A stretch of DNA of 64,000 nucleotides, taken from contig NC_132910.1 in the NCBI RefSeq assembly GCF_047675955.1, positions 93,584,923-93,648,922 of the forward strand. Direction: 5' to 3'. The notes below the pieces were generated by a model. That model saw nothing but the letters and a program-made list of their open reading frames with translations, did no database searches and was not told the DNA's origin. The position numbers and the translations under genes are program-made. How positions within the stretch are numbered: the stretch's first letter is position 1; each line of letters starts with the position of its first letter. The stretch comes from Chlorocebus sabaeus. Lineage: Eukaryota > Chordata > Mammalia > Primates > Cercopithecidae. This document shows, piece after piece, positions 1-10,925 of this stretch.

Positions 1-1114
1 ATGAAGGTTAAGTGACTTGGCTGAAGCGACAGTGTGTTGAATGAGGCTCAAACACTGGCTAGTAGAAAAATACTGCTTTTACATTTCCTGAAAGGAAAAT
101 GTCATCTCTAATAATTTACATTGAAAAAATGACTCCTCACTTTTTATTGTATCCTGTTTTCTTATCTGTGGAAAACAAATGTAGGGACCAGTTTAGAACC
201 TCATGTATCATACCTTGGTCTCTTCTTAAGACTAAAATATTATGGGAATTCATAAGCAATCATTGGTCCTGGAATATTCAGGCAAAAACAATGCAACTTT
301 ATGAATTTATTGCCACCATGTTTTATTTGAGAGCTTGAACTCTTAAAGATTGAGAGAAAAGCTATCACATTTTTCTTCAAGACAGCTACAAGCTAAGGCT
401 TGTTATTAATAGAGGTCATACTTGAGGCGGGAAAATGGGCTGTGACTCTGGCCAATGTTAAGCTTGGAGAGAAGCCCAAATGAACAGCTTTGAAAGTAGA
501 CAATCTCTCAAACTTCTGTACAATAGAGGCAGACATCTCTTTGGAAGGCTTAAATGGTGGAAGAACCAAGTTGTCAAGTACTAGTCATGACACAGCAATG
601 TTTCCAACATGACAGAAAGTTGAGAGAGTCACAGACTCGATGGCTAATGTGTAGAAACTACAAGTAGTAACCTGAGTGTTTTAAGCCCTTCTGTTAGTAA
701 TGGAACAACAGTCAAAGTATTTCAAAGAATATAAATATCCAAACAGAGAGACAACAAAGGTCATCAAAGGAAAACTCTACTTTCTGAAATACAAATGAAA
801 AGATTAATATATAAATTCCTAGAAGAGTCTAACTAATTCAAGTGCTCTTGTCTTACAGAGGGAAGAAATATGACATGAAGTTAACATATTAAAACTTAAT
901 TGCCCCCATAACAACTCATCTAAATTGTTTAATTTGGAACTTTTTTGTGTTATTGGTAAACACCTCAGTATGAAACAGTAATTTTGCTCAATTGTTTTGT
1001 AGATACAATAGAGCTTCATTCTACAGAATCCTTGAAATGTGAGTCATTCAAGATGACATGCCTTCAGAATAACAGAGGGGTTACCTATTTAAGTACCAAA
1101 TATAGTGCATACAG
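1..1114. other. Unassigned AT-rich sequence
   Basis: I recognise no repeat family, coding region or RNA gene here. The open frames are short, overlap on both strands and have no splice or domain context. Confidence 0.5.
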
Positions 1115-1169
1115 ATGTGTCTGTGTGTGTGTGTATACATACATACATATATACATACATATATATATT
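1115..1169. repeat. Compound (TG)n/(TACA)n/(TA)n microsatellite
   Basis: A run of alternating TG passes into TACATA and then TATATA units. It is an ordinary purine-pyrimidine dinucleotide tract, likely length-variable. The apparent reading frame crossing it is an artefact of the repeat. Confidence 0.9.
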
Positions 1170-1404
1170 CATTTAATGTTTTGACAGAAAATCATTCTAA
1201 AATGTATTAAATTTTATAAGGCTTCCTTAAAAGCACATTAAACATAATGCAATTTTCTTTGATGGCCTAAAGTCATCATTGTGAATATTAATTATTATAC
1301 TGTGCTATAATAAAATGATGTCTGTGAGGCCCTCAAAAATGGGTACTCTCTATTGCCTCTAGAATTATACAATGTCAGAATGAAATTGGACTTGAGAGCT
1401 TGTC

Positions 1405-1520
1405 CAGCCTTCTCAATTACAGATGAGGACACTAATGTCAAGAGAAGAGTGATGGAATTTAATTAAGAGGACACAATAGTGATCTACCCCAGGTCTCCCA
1501 ACTTCTTATCCAAAGTCCTT
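1405..1520 (-). repeat. MIR-like SINE fragment
   Basis: The stretch has the reverse-complement MIR pattern: an ACAGATGAGGA-type block, then a CCCAGGTCTCCCAACTTCTT-like block. It is very diverged and short, so the family call is tentative. Confidence 0.4.
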
Positions 1521-2429
1521 TCACTTAACCCGCACTGCACAGCATCATCACCTATGCTTTCATTTCTTCTGCTGCTGCCTTTTGTAGTTTTTTTCTCTTC
1601 TCCCTGGTTAGGGTCTATGTTCACCCCATCACTGTTGTTGATAAAATCTCATCCTTCCATACTGTGCACTGTAATGATAAGTGGGGCAGTTCTGGAATGT
1701 GGGAGAAGCACGGGAGCCCATGACCATCAGAGGGTAACAACTGGATGTCAGTTTCTGGAGCATGTGCAGAGAAGATTTAGGAGAGTGATCTAACCTGGCT
1801 CCCTAGTCAGGGAGTCTAACCAAATGCTGGAGTTGAAGGTACAAAGCCAAAGTGAGGGGTGGGTGCAGAAACTAAAACACCAGGCATGAGCTGCTGGAAG
1901 GAGCAAGGCGTGGGAAGTGATCTGGGTGAATTCCAATGACTAAGATGTCTTTGCCTTCTCTAGGGTGACCGTATATTGAAAAAAAGCACAATGAAAGGGA
2001 CAGAGACTGTGTGCTTTTTATATGGCCCCTCAACTATCCTATTTTAATTCTGGCTTAGAAAAGAACTCATTCCTTGGATGGTTAAACAGGGGTGTCATGG
2101 AGATCTGGTAAGTAACCTGATGGGCTTACATTCAGGTAATAGACACGGGTTATCAGGCAGGGGCCTATGGCAGTTCAGAAATCTTATTTGCTTACTTCCT
2201 GGTAAATATCTCTTCCTGGCTTTATTCCATAGCTCTCTGAGGTTTCAGAACAATTAAATTCCAGGTAGGTGAGATGTTACCTTATGTTTTGGTTTCCATG
2301 TCAATAAATAGATAAGGCAATAGCCCAGTGTATTAGGAGGAGGGGAAAATGGCATTTTAAAAGCCAGGCGCATTTGAGCCTGTTCTAGCAGGTTGGTGAA
2401 TTTTCACTTCCAGGAACAACTATCCTCTT
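1521..2429. other. Unassigned sequence
   Basis: No repeat or gene recognised with confidence. The 104-codon open frame ending at 1793 has no recognisable domain and starts within the MIR-like fragment. Confidence 0.45.
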
Positions 2430-2545
2430 GTTTAAAATGATGACTGAGGCTCCCGGGGATAAATGACCTGTCTAGGGTGCCACAACAACAAGGCTAATAC
2501 CTCTGATTAAAACAGCCAAGTATTAGAGCCCAGTGCTCCAAGTGG
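2430..2545 (-). repeat. MIR-like SINE fragment
   Basis: A block like ATGACTGAGGCTC is followed by a diverged 'gacctgtctagggtgccaca' segment, which is the usual order in a reverse-complement MIR core. Weak match. Confidence 0.4.
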
Positions 2546-3004
2546 TGGTCATAGGTCAGGTTATTATCATCTCAGGGTGGAAAATGCTCACTACGTGGTG
2601 GGCACAGGAGACTCTACTGTGCTTTCTTCCTCATTCTTTCCTGTAGTGCCAGAAGGAGGCTTTGCTCTGCTGCATCGTCTGGAAGACAAATTGATATTCT
2701 CCATAGGAACAGACAGGATGATTCATGCTGGGTGGTACATAATTAAGGTCTGTGAACTCAAAATGAGCAAACCAGGATGTTAGTAATCGTGGTAGAGAAG
2801 TGGCTCAAGAGGGTAGGCATACCTTATTCTTTATTTTAATCTCTTTGAGGTAGGAGAGTTCAACTTCTCTGAGATAAGGGAACTTATCCAGAATAGAAAT
2901 TCTTTTCAAGTGTTTTCTCTTCTATCTCTTGATCTCTCACTTTCGTCATATAACTTTACTGCCAAGAAGCTAGATTTTTCTCTCATCCCTTGCCCCTTTG
3001 AAGC
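2546..3004. other. Unassigned sequence
   Basis: Nothing recognised. The small open frame at 2577-2783 has no family resemblance I can name. Confidence 0.4.
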
Positions 3005-3138
3005 GTTCATTCAATTCAAACAATTACTGAGGCCCTGCAAAGTACTAGAGGACCAAGTACTTCAAAGTCACATATTAAAACATGGTTCTTACTTTCACAA
3101 AAGCCCAGTCTAGTCACGGAGATAGATATGCAAATAAA
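3005..3138 (-). repeat. L2 3'-end fragment
   Basis: Order and wording follow the reverse complement of the L2 3' end: TTCATTCAATTCAAACAATT, then ACTGAGGCCCTGCAAAGTAC, a 'cttactttcacaaaagccc' block and 'atgcaaataaatta'. Diverged ancient LINE remnant. Confidence 0.45.
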
Positions 3139-3139
3139 T

Positions 3140-3320
3140 TACCTGGGTAATTATCTGGCTGTGTCGCTATGGGTAAAACTTAAATTCCATAATTCCAGTC
3201 TCCTTAAGTATAAAATGACAAAAATAATACTTACCTTGCTAATGGTGTTGTGAGTATGAAAGAGTTAAAGTACATAAATCATAAGTAGTTTGCTTGGCAC
3301 ATATAAAATAACTTAATACA
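3140..3320 (+). repeat. MIR SINE
   Basis: Forward MIR pattern: a GGCTGTGTCGCTATGGGTAAA-like core, a TCTCCTTAAGTATAAAATGA block, a TTGTGAGTATGAAAGAGTTAA block and a TTTGCTTGGCACATATAAAA 3' region. The block order matches MIR end to end. Confidence 0.6.
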
Positions 3321-3417
3321 AAATAGGAAGTGATAACACAAACTAGTAAATGTTCTAACCAAGGAATTGCAAAGAGTCATGGAAACAAAGGAAAGAGGAG
3401 GCGACTCTGCCCAGAAG

Positions 3418-3463
3418 AAGCGACCATTTGTTGTTTTATGAAGTGGCCATTTGTTGTTTTATG
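3418..3463. repeat. Short 23-bp tandem duplication
   Basis: Two adjacent 23-bp copies (3418-3440 and 3441-3463) share CCATTTGTTGTTTTATG and differ at two positions. A CTGCCCAG octamer also occurs on each side of the pair. A local slippage or repair duplication is the simplest explanation. Confidence 0.85.
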
Positions 3464-3474
3464 ACTGCCCAGCA

Positions 3475-4529
3475 AGCACACATTCTTCCTCTGGCAACAG
3501 CATCCAATTACCTTGGACGAGGCCCTTGTCCCCATACTCAACCCATGTGTTTCTGAGGGAGTCGACTCCTTTTTTGGTTACATGGCATGGCAAGTAGCCT
3601 TTTCAAAGCTTCAGCAGAGTCTGGGTTTACAAAGGAAGCCTAAATACTAAATTAAAGTGAACTAAAAGATGGAAAGAACTCATGGGACCATTTTCCTTTT
3701 GTGATTTTCTTTTTGGGACTGCACAGAAATAAAAGGGAGGAGAGAGGGAGGGTAAAGAGACAAGGCAGGAACCCGGGTCCCAAGGTGTAAAAATGTCCAA
3801 AAGTACATTTTAAAATAATGATTGTGTAAATGTTTTACTTTTAAATTGTTTGCATTTCAGTGATGTAAATCCCTTCCATCTCCTCAAACCTATTATAATT
3901 TGTGATATACACAAAGGTCTCGTGTGAGTGTTTCTGTTTATTTGTTTTTCTGGAAAGTGAGAGAAGTTTGAGCTCTGTATCTGTGTTATCATGCAGTAGA
4001 ACTGTAGCAGGATGCTAGACTGGCAAACTGATTCATAAACTAAACCAACTCAGTGGAAGCAGAAGCTCAGAGTGACATATGGCCAAGAGAATGTCAATTA
4101 CATATAGGAAACTTTAAAAAATTGGATGGCAAGAAGGCATAAGACTTCCCTAAGGTATAGAATAGTAATTTGAGCCAATTTTATCTATTTTTGAGGTTAG
4201 AAATACTCTAGCTGACACTAGGGCTATATTTTAGGTCCTGTTGTGGTTCATTTGAACTCTGATGCAATAGACAGTTGCACCTTGTTTAAATCCCTCCTCT
4301 AGTTCTGAACCAGAGGCATATAAATGTCAAGTGGCAGGGGACCTATTTCAGAGAAGTAGCAATTGACTCAGCATCAACCAGAGTCCTGGGATTTCTACCA
4401 CAAAGTCACAGGAAAGCTGTGGAAAGTACTCTGAAATTACTCTTACAGAATTTGAGTAAGGAGGCTCTTTGAAATTGAACGCTTGTGGCAAAAAACCAAG
4501 TGTAAGAAATGCTAAATGAACTCTCAAAA
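3475..4529. other. Unassigned sequence
   Basis: No recognisable repeat or gene. Open frames are short and unsupported. Confidence 0.4.
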
Positions 4530-4682
4530 GCAATGCTTTTTAAATTTTGATGTGTGTGTAAATCAACTAGAATTCTTGCTAAAGGGGAGATTCTGATTAG
4601 CGGGTCTGGGTAGAACCTGAGATTCTGCATTTCTAACTGGCTTCCCAATGATGCTGAGGCTGCTAATCTAGGATCCTCACAA
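4530..4682. mobile_element. MER5A-like hAT-Charlie MITE
   Basis: Contains the characteristic MER5 middle (GATTCTGATTAGCGGGTCTG, then a GAGATTCTGCATTTCTAACTG-like block and ATGCTGAGGCTGCTAATC). This is a non-autonomous DNA transposon with no coding capacity. The ends are too eroded for me to define a target duplication. Confidence 0.6.
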
Positions 4683-4974
4683 TATAGAACCTTGAAGTTT
4701 ATTAAGTAAACTAACCTAATTATATACAGAATTCCTTAAAACTTGAAGTCTAGAAGTTACTTACTGTGACCCTGCACTGCCTATCTGAGTACAGGCTTAG
4801 AGAAATGAATTCCTACACCAGATTGGTGATTAGGCAAGTTTTTGAATTTTTTGTAGGTGTCACATATCACCAAAACCTAGGAATATTCTTGGAAAGTGCA
4901 ATACCAAGGATTAGAGAGAATTTGGAGAAGAAGGCAACATTGACTTTCTGAGAATATAAAGAATAAAATTAACA

Positions 4975-5215
4975 GTTGCTATCATTTAATATTTACCATC
5001 TGTCAGACACTGCTGTAAGTATTTTATTACATTATGTGTTAATATTACAGCAACTCTACAGGTAGGAATAATTGTCATTCCAATTTTAGAGATGAGAAAA
5101 CTAAGACTCAGAGAGGGCAAGTTACTTGCCCAGAGTTGCACAGCTTTGGACAGGCAATTGAACACAGGCAGTCCTGCTCTACAGTCCAGTCGTAATCACT
5201 ATGCTCTCTGTATCT
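4975..5215 (-). repeat. MIR SINE
   Basis: Reverse-complement MIR in order: CAGACACTGCTGTAAGTATT, 'cagcaactctacaggtagga', 'gatgagaaaactaagactca', 'gttacttgcccagagttgca', and a diverged 'ggcaattgaacacaggcag' block. The order spans nearly the whole SINE. Confidence 0.7.
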
Positions 5216-5888
5216 CCTACCTTCATTGCATTACCAAAATAGCTTTCATTTTGGAGATCAATAAATTTCCATTATGCAAGATACAATAGACATTTTCAGT
5301 TCTCTAAGCAATACGGTAGTCTGAAGACCTCTCTCCTTCCTTCTCTAAGTATTACCCTATTATCTTCCCTTGGTTTTTAAGGCTTGGATTTTTCTGGTTT
5401 CTGTTCTATTTGTCTAAAACTCCTCTCAGCTTTCTTTTTAGTACCAAATTCCCTTAGTTGGTCCTCAATGTCCAGATTTCTCAGAGTTGAGTCAGAAGCT
5501 CTCTTGTCTCACCCTGTAGTTTCTTCCAATAAACAATATTAACCACTACTTTCATTATCACCTCTACACAGAAGACTCCACATTCCCACTCTCTTTTGAA
5601 ACCGAGATTTATAAATCCAACTTGTTATCTCTATTTGTATGTCTGAAAAGTTACATCAAGTGTAATAAATCTAAAACTAAGTTCAAGATGCCACCTCCAT
5701 CTTTACCTTCCACAAAGTAACCTGTAGAAAAGATTGCTTTCTATGCCCTTTCATATCCCCTTGGCTTTAATAAACCTGTCTTGGTGTCCGCTTCTGGAAA
5801 CGACCATGTGAAGACACACCTTCCCCTTGATTTTCTTATGTATTCATTTCTCAATGAATGGCCTCACCATCAGTCTTATTCCACTAGC
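5216..5888. other. Unassigned sequence
   Basis: Nothing recognised. Pyrimidine-rich in parts, with no supported gene. Confidence 0.4.
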
Positions 5889-5901
5889 TAAAAAGCCAGG
5901 T

Positions 5902-6191
5902 GGGCCAGATGCGGTGGCTCATGCCTGTAATCCCAGCATTTTGGGAGGCCGAGGTGGGCCGATCAGGAGATTGAGACCAGCCTGGCCAACATGATGAAAC
6001 CCCATTTCTACTAAAAATACAAAAATTAGCTGGGCATGGTGGCAGGCACCTCTAATCCCAGCTACTCGGGAGGGTGAGGCAGGAGAATCACTTGAATCCT
6101 GAAGGCAGAGGTTGCAGTGAGCTGAGACTGCTCACTTCACTCCAGCCTGGGCAACAAGAGTGAAACTCCATCTCAACAAAAAGGAAAAAGA
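5902..6191 (+). mobile_element. AluS (Sp/Sq-like)
   Basis: Full dimeric Alu with left monomer, middle A-rich linker (ACTAAAAATACAAAAATTAG) and right monomer ending CAACAAGAGTGAAACTCCAT. It is flanked by a perfect 10-bp target duplication, AAAAAGCCAG, at 5890-5899 and 6192-6201. About 10% of CpG-type sites look mutated, consistent with an AluS-age insertion. Confidence 0.97.
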
Positions 6192-6340
6192 AAAAAGCCA
6201 GAGTCATCCACTTTCTTCCATTCCAGATCCACCATCACCCAGAATGACAAATGTTTTCTATGAAAGAGCTTCAGATTGTCCACGGTTCCATCTCCACCAA
6301 CTCCACAGTCCATTACTATTATTTTCTCACTTGCCATAGT

Positions 6341-6373
6341 AAAAAAAAAAAAAGAAAGAAAGAAAGAAAGAAA
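6341..6373. repeat. Poly(A)/(GAAA)n tract
   Basis: A run of A followed by five or six GAAA units. No retrocopy body is recognisable next to it. The small antisense open frame crossing it is meaningless. Confidence 0.85.
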
Positions 6374-6806
6374 TTCCTCCAACTGGTCTCCCATGCCTAC
6401 TCTTGATCTCCTCAAATCAGTAGGAATATAAAGCAACTCTGCTCATGGCATACCCTCCAAGTGCCCCCTATTTAAACCTTTTAGTGGATTTCAGGCTAAT
6501 GAAAGGCAAGCTTAACTACTGGACATGGTACTGTGAGATTTGTTTTCGCTTCCCTTTCTGGCTTCACCTTACATCAAACTACTCATCACACCCTGGGCTC
6601 TACCCACTCTGAACCTTAAACTAGTGTCTTTGTGTTGTCAACTTCACTAATGAATTTTAGTAAGGTGTGAAAACAATTTAGTTTGTCAAAGTCAGAATTT
6701 CATTTTAATGTAATGGGAGAAAAAGACTGTTGTTAGAACTTTTCTTTCAAATGTTTGTATACCGCATTCATGATGAACAACATATTTGTAATCAAAGACA
6801 ACATCC
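6374..6806. other. Unassigned sequence
   Basis: No recognisable element. Confidence 0.4.
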
Positions 6807-7154
6807 AGTCCCTTGTAGGGACATGGATGTAGCTGGAAACCATCATTCTTAGCAAACTATCGCAAGAACAGAAAACCAAACACCACATATTCTCACTCAT
6901 AGGTGGGAACTGAACAATGAGATCACTTGGACTCGGAAAGGGGAACATCACACACCGGGGCCTATCATGGGGAGGGGGGAGGGGGGAGGGATTGCATTGG
7001 GAGTTATACCTGATGTAAATGACGAGTTGATGGGTGCTGATGAGTTGATGGGTGCAGCACACCAACATGGCACAAGTATACATATGTAACAAACCTGCAT
7101 GTTATGCACATGTACCCTAGAACTTAAAGTACAATAATAAATAATTTTTTAAAA
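6807..7154 (+). mobile_element. L1PA 3' end, 5'-truncated
   Basis: Last roughly 350 bp of a primate L1: the end of ORF2 (CCTTGTAGGGACATGGATGT), the stop region, then the 3' UTR with its G-rich tract (6969-6990) and the terminal block CATGTACCCTAGAACTTAAA ending in AATAATAAA. A 3' UTR of L1PA4-8 type is inferred. It carries an 18-bp tandem duplication (7021-7038/7039-7056). No clear target duplication was found by eye. Confidence 0.92.
6969..6990 (+). other. G-rich tract with G-quadruplex potential
   Basis: Four G runs of three or more, separated by single A residues, in the L1 3' UTR. This is the known polypurine tract of primate L1 3' UTRs, here unusually regular. Confidence 0.75.
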
Positions 7155-7928
7155 AGTTTGAAAAATGATGCATTCAACATACCATGTTTTTACCACCAAT
7201 GAGCTTCAGCGGATGCTATTCCCTCTGTGAGAAAGCTATGCCCCAAACTGTTTGTCTACAAATTCCTATATACTCTCTTAACATCGGCTACATCCATGCT
7301 GGGGTCCTAAGGGCCTGGGGGATGGCAGGCGATCAGGATTTAAAAGACTGGCACCCAGGAAGCACCACATGTAGCTGAGGAGAATCCAACACATCCAACT
7401 GGAGAATGTTAAAAGTAAAAGCCAAGAAGAATCCAAATATCAGCCTGCAGGATGGCTATGAACCCTAGCAACCCAAAAGAGATGGGTTATGAGACAGAGT
7501 GGGAAATAGAACCTGCAGATGAGCTTCAAGCCATCAGAGTGTAGCCACTGGGACTTCTACAGGTCACTCAGGCACACTGTGAGAGGCAAATTGTAGACTG
7601 AAAAAGCTTTGGTAAAGATACCATATTTAGAAAGCTAGTTCAGCAGCCCTGGTGAGAGGTGTAAGCATTTTTATTTGTAAGGAGAGCAGCTACAGCATTG
7701 GAGAAAAGAGGTAAATGTGAAAGATGTTAATAATGGAGAATCTATAAGATTTGGCTACAATGCAGTCTATCTCATGTATTTGTGTATTTGTTAGACACTG
7801 AATAGTTGTAAATGGCTATTTTATAGTTGATTTATACAGACTCCAGAGCTAACTTTCATAGGGTGAGAACCTTGAAGCTGTTTTAAAAAAATTTAAAAAG
7901 CATTTCTATGTTTCTGTCTACAAGCAGA
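7155..7928. other. Unassigned sequence
   Basis: No gene or repeat recognised. The 64-codon open frame at 7184-7378 has no recognisable motif. Confidence 0.4.
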
Positions 7929-8000
7929 AACAGAGAGAGAGAGAGAGAAAGAGAGACAGAGAGAAAGAGAGAGTGTGTGTGTACATAGATAGATAGACAC
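7929..8000. repeat. (GA)n/(GT)n/(GATA)n microsatellite
   Basis: An imperfect GA tract interrupted by AAAG and ACAG units, followed by GTGTGTGT and a few ATAG units. Confidence 0.9.
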
Positions 8001-8074
8001 ATATCTTTTCAGCAAGCGAGGAGAGTTCTTAGCTGTGGGTAACTTATGAGGATACAGAGGCAGGATTGTAAAGA

Positions 8075-8205
8075 TGGGATAAATTTCAACTCTTTAATTG
8101 ATAGCAACTGAGGCTCAGAACTTCATTGTGTTACAAACTAAGAGCCAAAGCTGTGATCAGAACCCAGATCTTTAGTTAGGTAGAAGAAAGTTCTGTCCTA
8201 TCTTC
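8075..8205 (-). repeat. MIR SINE fragment
   Basis: Reverse-complement MIR core: CAACTGAGGCTCAGAACTTC, a diverged 'gtgttacaaactaagagcc' block and CAGAACCCAGATCTTTAG. Confidence 0.55.
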
Positions 8206-9494
8206 TGTGGTTGGTCAAAGGTGTGGCTTCTGAGCATGAGTCACATGAGTCTCTTCTTTTTATACTAGCAAGACCAAGAAACTTCTTTGGTCCAAGTACA
8301 CTGTGTTCCCACTGTCACCAACTGTGTGGGAACAACACCACATCACTCCTTGGTAACGACGGTAAGTCATTACTGGGTCTGTGACTCCAGACAGGAGTTC
8401 TAATTATATGTAAGTGAAGAAAAACTGTTATTTTTAAAATGAGGACATAGATTAGAATTATGGTAATTTAAATAGAAGAAAAGGAAGTTTGGGGAAAGAG
8501 AAAGACATTTTAATATTTGGGTAGATTTGGGAATAAAGGAGAAAGACGCATCAAGAAAGAATCTGAGGCTTGGAGGCTGGTATGAAAGTGGGTACCAATG
8601 ACCGAAATGGGGTCCCCTGGGAAGGAGAGGCAGCTCAGGTCAGAGAAAAAAAGACCATAGGTCCAGCCTGGGATGTTAACCTTGAGAAGAGGGGGAGGTA
8701 TGCATGTGATGATTTCCTGCTGATGTGTTATTTAGGAAAAACAAATGTTTTGTATCACCTAAGACAGTTTTATTTCCAATTTGAGTCAGAAAGACAAGGG
8801 TAGCAGTTGCAGTAGGAGGGATAGGGGCCTGAAAGAAGCATGCAAATTGTAGGGGAAAGTATCGATTGCAGTTTTTTATTATCTAAGCCGATACCTAGGA
8901 AACTTCGCTATCTCTTCATATAGTCAGGCAGGAGAATAGAAGACAGAGGGCTGGAAGAGGCTTTATCTTCTCTTTATTAGATATATCAAAACCAATATAG
9001 CACAAAGCTGCTCCTCAAAACTGCCCTGTCATGACCACCAGAGGCCTAGCAGCCAACCTCCAATATTATATCCCTAGCCAAGTTTTCACACAGCTGCACC
9101 TAAGAGATGCTTTCAAATAGGCTGGCTGGAGAGGGTTGCTGGTGCAGGCGTGAGCATCTTTCTAAGCACTCACAACTGCTGACAATGCTGGAGAAGGAAG
9201 GCCAGCAGTTCTCCAGGGTAGGGCAGCTGATGGGAAATTTGGGGCAAGAGTTGTAGAGAGGAGAACATAAAGAATGGATAAAAGTTGAACTAAATTTAGG
9301 CTCAGATGTTAAGAGCAACATGAATAAGAGGAGAACAAGAAGAGTATGTAAAAGTTCCTTTAGTTTCCAGAAATGAAACCTCTGTGAAAGTCAGACTCAC
9401 TGTAAAGAATTACTTCAAAGACCTGGAGAGACACACAGACCTTGAAGTTCACCTAGTCTACCAGCCCCCACCTCCCACTCACACACAGACATAC
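8206..9494. other. Unassigned sequence
   Basis: No element recognised. A 77-codon open frame (8570-8803) and a 73-codon antisense frame (9100-9321) lack any recognisable domain. I see no basis to call them genes. Confidence 0.4.
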
Positions 9495-9625
9495 AGCCTC
9501 CACGAAGAAGAAACTGAGGCCAGAGAGGCCACCTGCCCAGCTGGCTGTTCATGGGCAGGAGTTAGTGGCAGAATCTGGGAATACACTCAGGACTGCAGAC
9601 ACATGCTCCCGATGTCCAGGCATAG
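9495..9625 (-). repeat. MIR SINE fragment
   Basis: Reverse-complement MIR: GAAGAAACTGAGGCCAGAGA, CCACCTGCCCAGCTGG, then 'gtggcagaatctgggaata'. Confidence 0.55.
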
Positions 9626-10589
9626 TTCCACACTACAGTGCAAAACCTGTTTAAGATACAGCCTTGGTAAACATTAACTCCAACATGTCGGAAGTTGTTA
9701 TAGATACCTAACAAATAGAAAAAATACTAGAGGTAACAATAAGGAATACCAGTGATGAAATATAAGATGCAACTAAAATAATTTATATTCCATATAAAAA
9801 GGAATTGGGCCCCCTAAAATAAGTCTGTCAGAAAGGGTAGGGTTCCCCACTATAATGATCTCTAATGTCTGTTCTTGCAGAATTTCTAGTTCCATCTATG
9901 TGCTCATTCACCTATTACCCCTTCTAGGTTCTGGTCCTGCCCCTGAGGGCCATAAGGCTGCCACAAAATGAACTGTTCAATGACAAAGTTAACTCTGTTT
10001 CTAACTCTATTTTGACCTCACTTTCTAGTTCTATATCTAAGGCTCTACTTCCTTTGCAGCTCTTGACCTGCATCTCTGGTACCAACCATGGTAATCCTAT
10101 TTGTCCATTTTCTCCTAAGACACGGGTCCCATTCTTCATTCTAAATTCTGAACTGTACCTATCATCTCAAACTTCTGGAAGAGCCCACAGGTTCTAACCA
10201 TGGTGTCATTCCTCTGTCCAAGCTCTTTTCAAAACCCTGACCCCCAGATCTTGAGCTCAGTCTGTGTACTCAGGTCACTTGTCCATGTTCTCTGTTGTGG
10301 CTTGACAGATATCCAGTCTTACCTTGCTCTGTTCTCTGGATTCATAGCACTTATTTGTCCTGCATCCAATTCCTTACATCCTCATTGACTTCCAAATTTA
10401 ATCATCCTGCCTGCCCCAAATAAGACTTTGCCAATTTGGTTTCGGCAGCAAAAAGAAGGAAAAAAGAAAGACAAAAACCAAAAGTTAGGGAGGAAATAGA
10501 TCTTCTTTTAGAAAAAGTTATTACTAATATATATAAATCTAGATCCTAAAAGTGAAGAAATTCTATAATCCATAGGTATTATTCAGGCT
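9626..10589. other. Unassigned, pyrimidine-rich sequence
   Basis: Between about 9890 and 10400 the + strand is rich in CTGACCTC/CTCTGTTC-like pieces, giving several short overlapping open frames. I cannot place it in a family. It could be an eroded retroelement. Confidence 0.35.
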
Positions 10590-10925
10590 GTGGTGTGCCA
10601 TTGTTAACAAATTCATCTGGAAATCTCAGTGGGTTAACACAAGATACATTTATTTCTCCTTCTTGGTATAATTCAGTGGGTGTTGTGGGGGTGGGGAAAA
10701 ATCTACTATGTGTAGGAACTGGAGGCCTGGGTTAAAGGAAGCCTCAATTTTCTGAAGCTTCATCAGGAGTATGTTTCCTTGATCGCCTGTCAGGTGAAGA
10801 CTGAACAATTACATGGGGTTTTTACTGCCTCAGCCTGGAACTGACATATATCCCCTTTTGTCTCAGTTTATTAACTAGAAGTAAACACAGAGTCCCACCC
10901 ATCTGTAGAACGCTGCGAAACTCAA
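10590..10925 (+). repeat. Old interspersed repeat, family not assigned
   Basis: Segments such as CTCAGTGGGTTAACACAAGA, followed by TTTATTTCTCC, then CCTGGAACTGACATATATCC and a 'aagtaaacacagagtccca' block, look like a widespread mammalian interspersed repeat whose copies keep this order. I cannot name the family with certainty (DNA-transposon MITE or LTR). Confidence 0.35.

Noticed and set aside
1479..1793. 104-codon + strand frame
   Set aside because: It begins in a MIR-like fragment, shows no domain, and has no supporting signals around it.
1964..1985. TAGGGTGACCGTATATTG as a DNA-transposon end
   Set aside because: Only one end of the known motif is visible and I found no matching opposite terminus.
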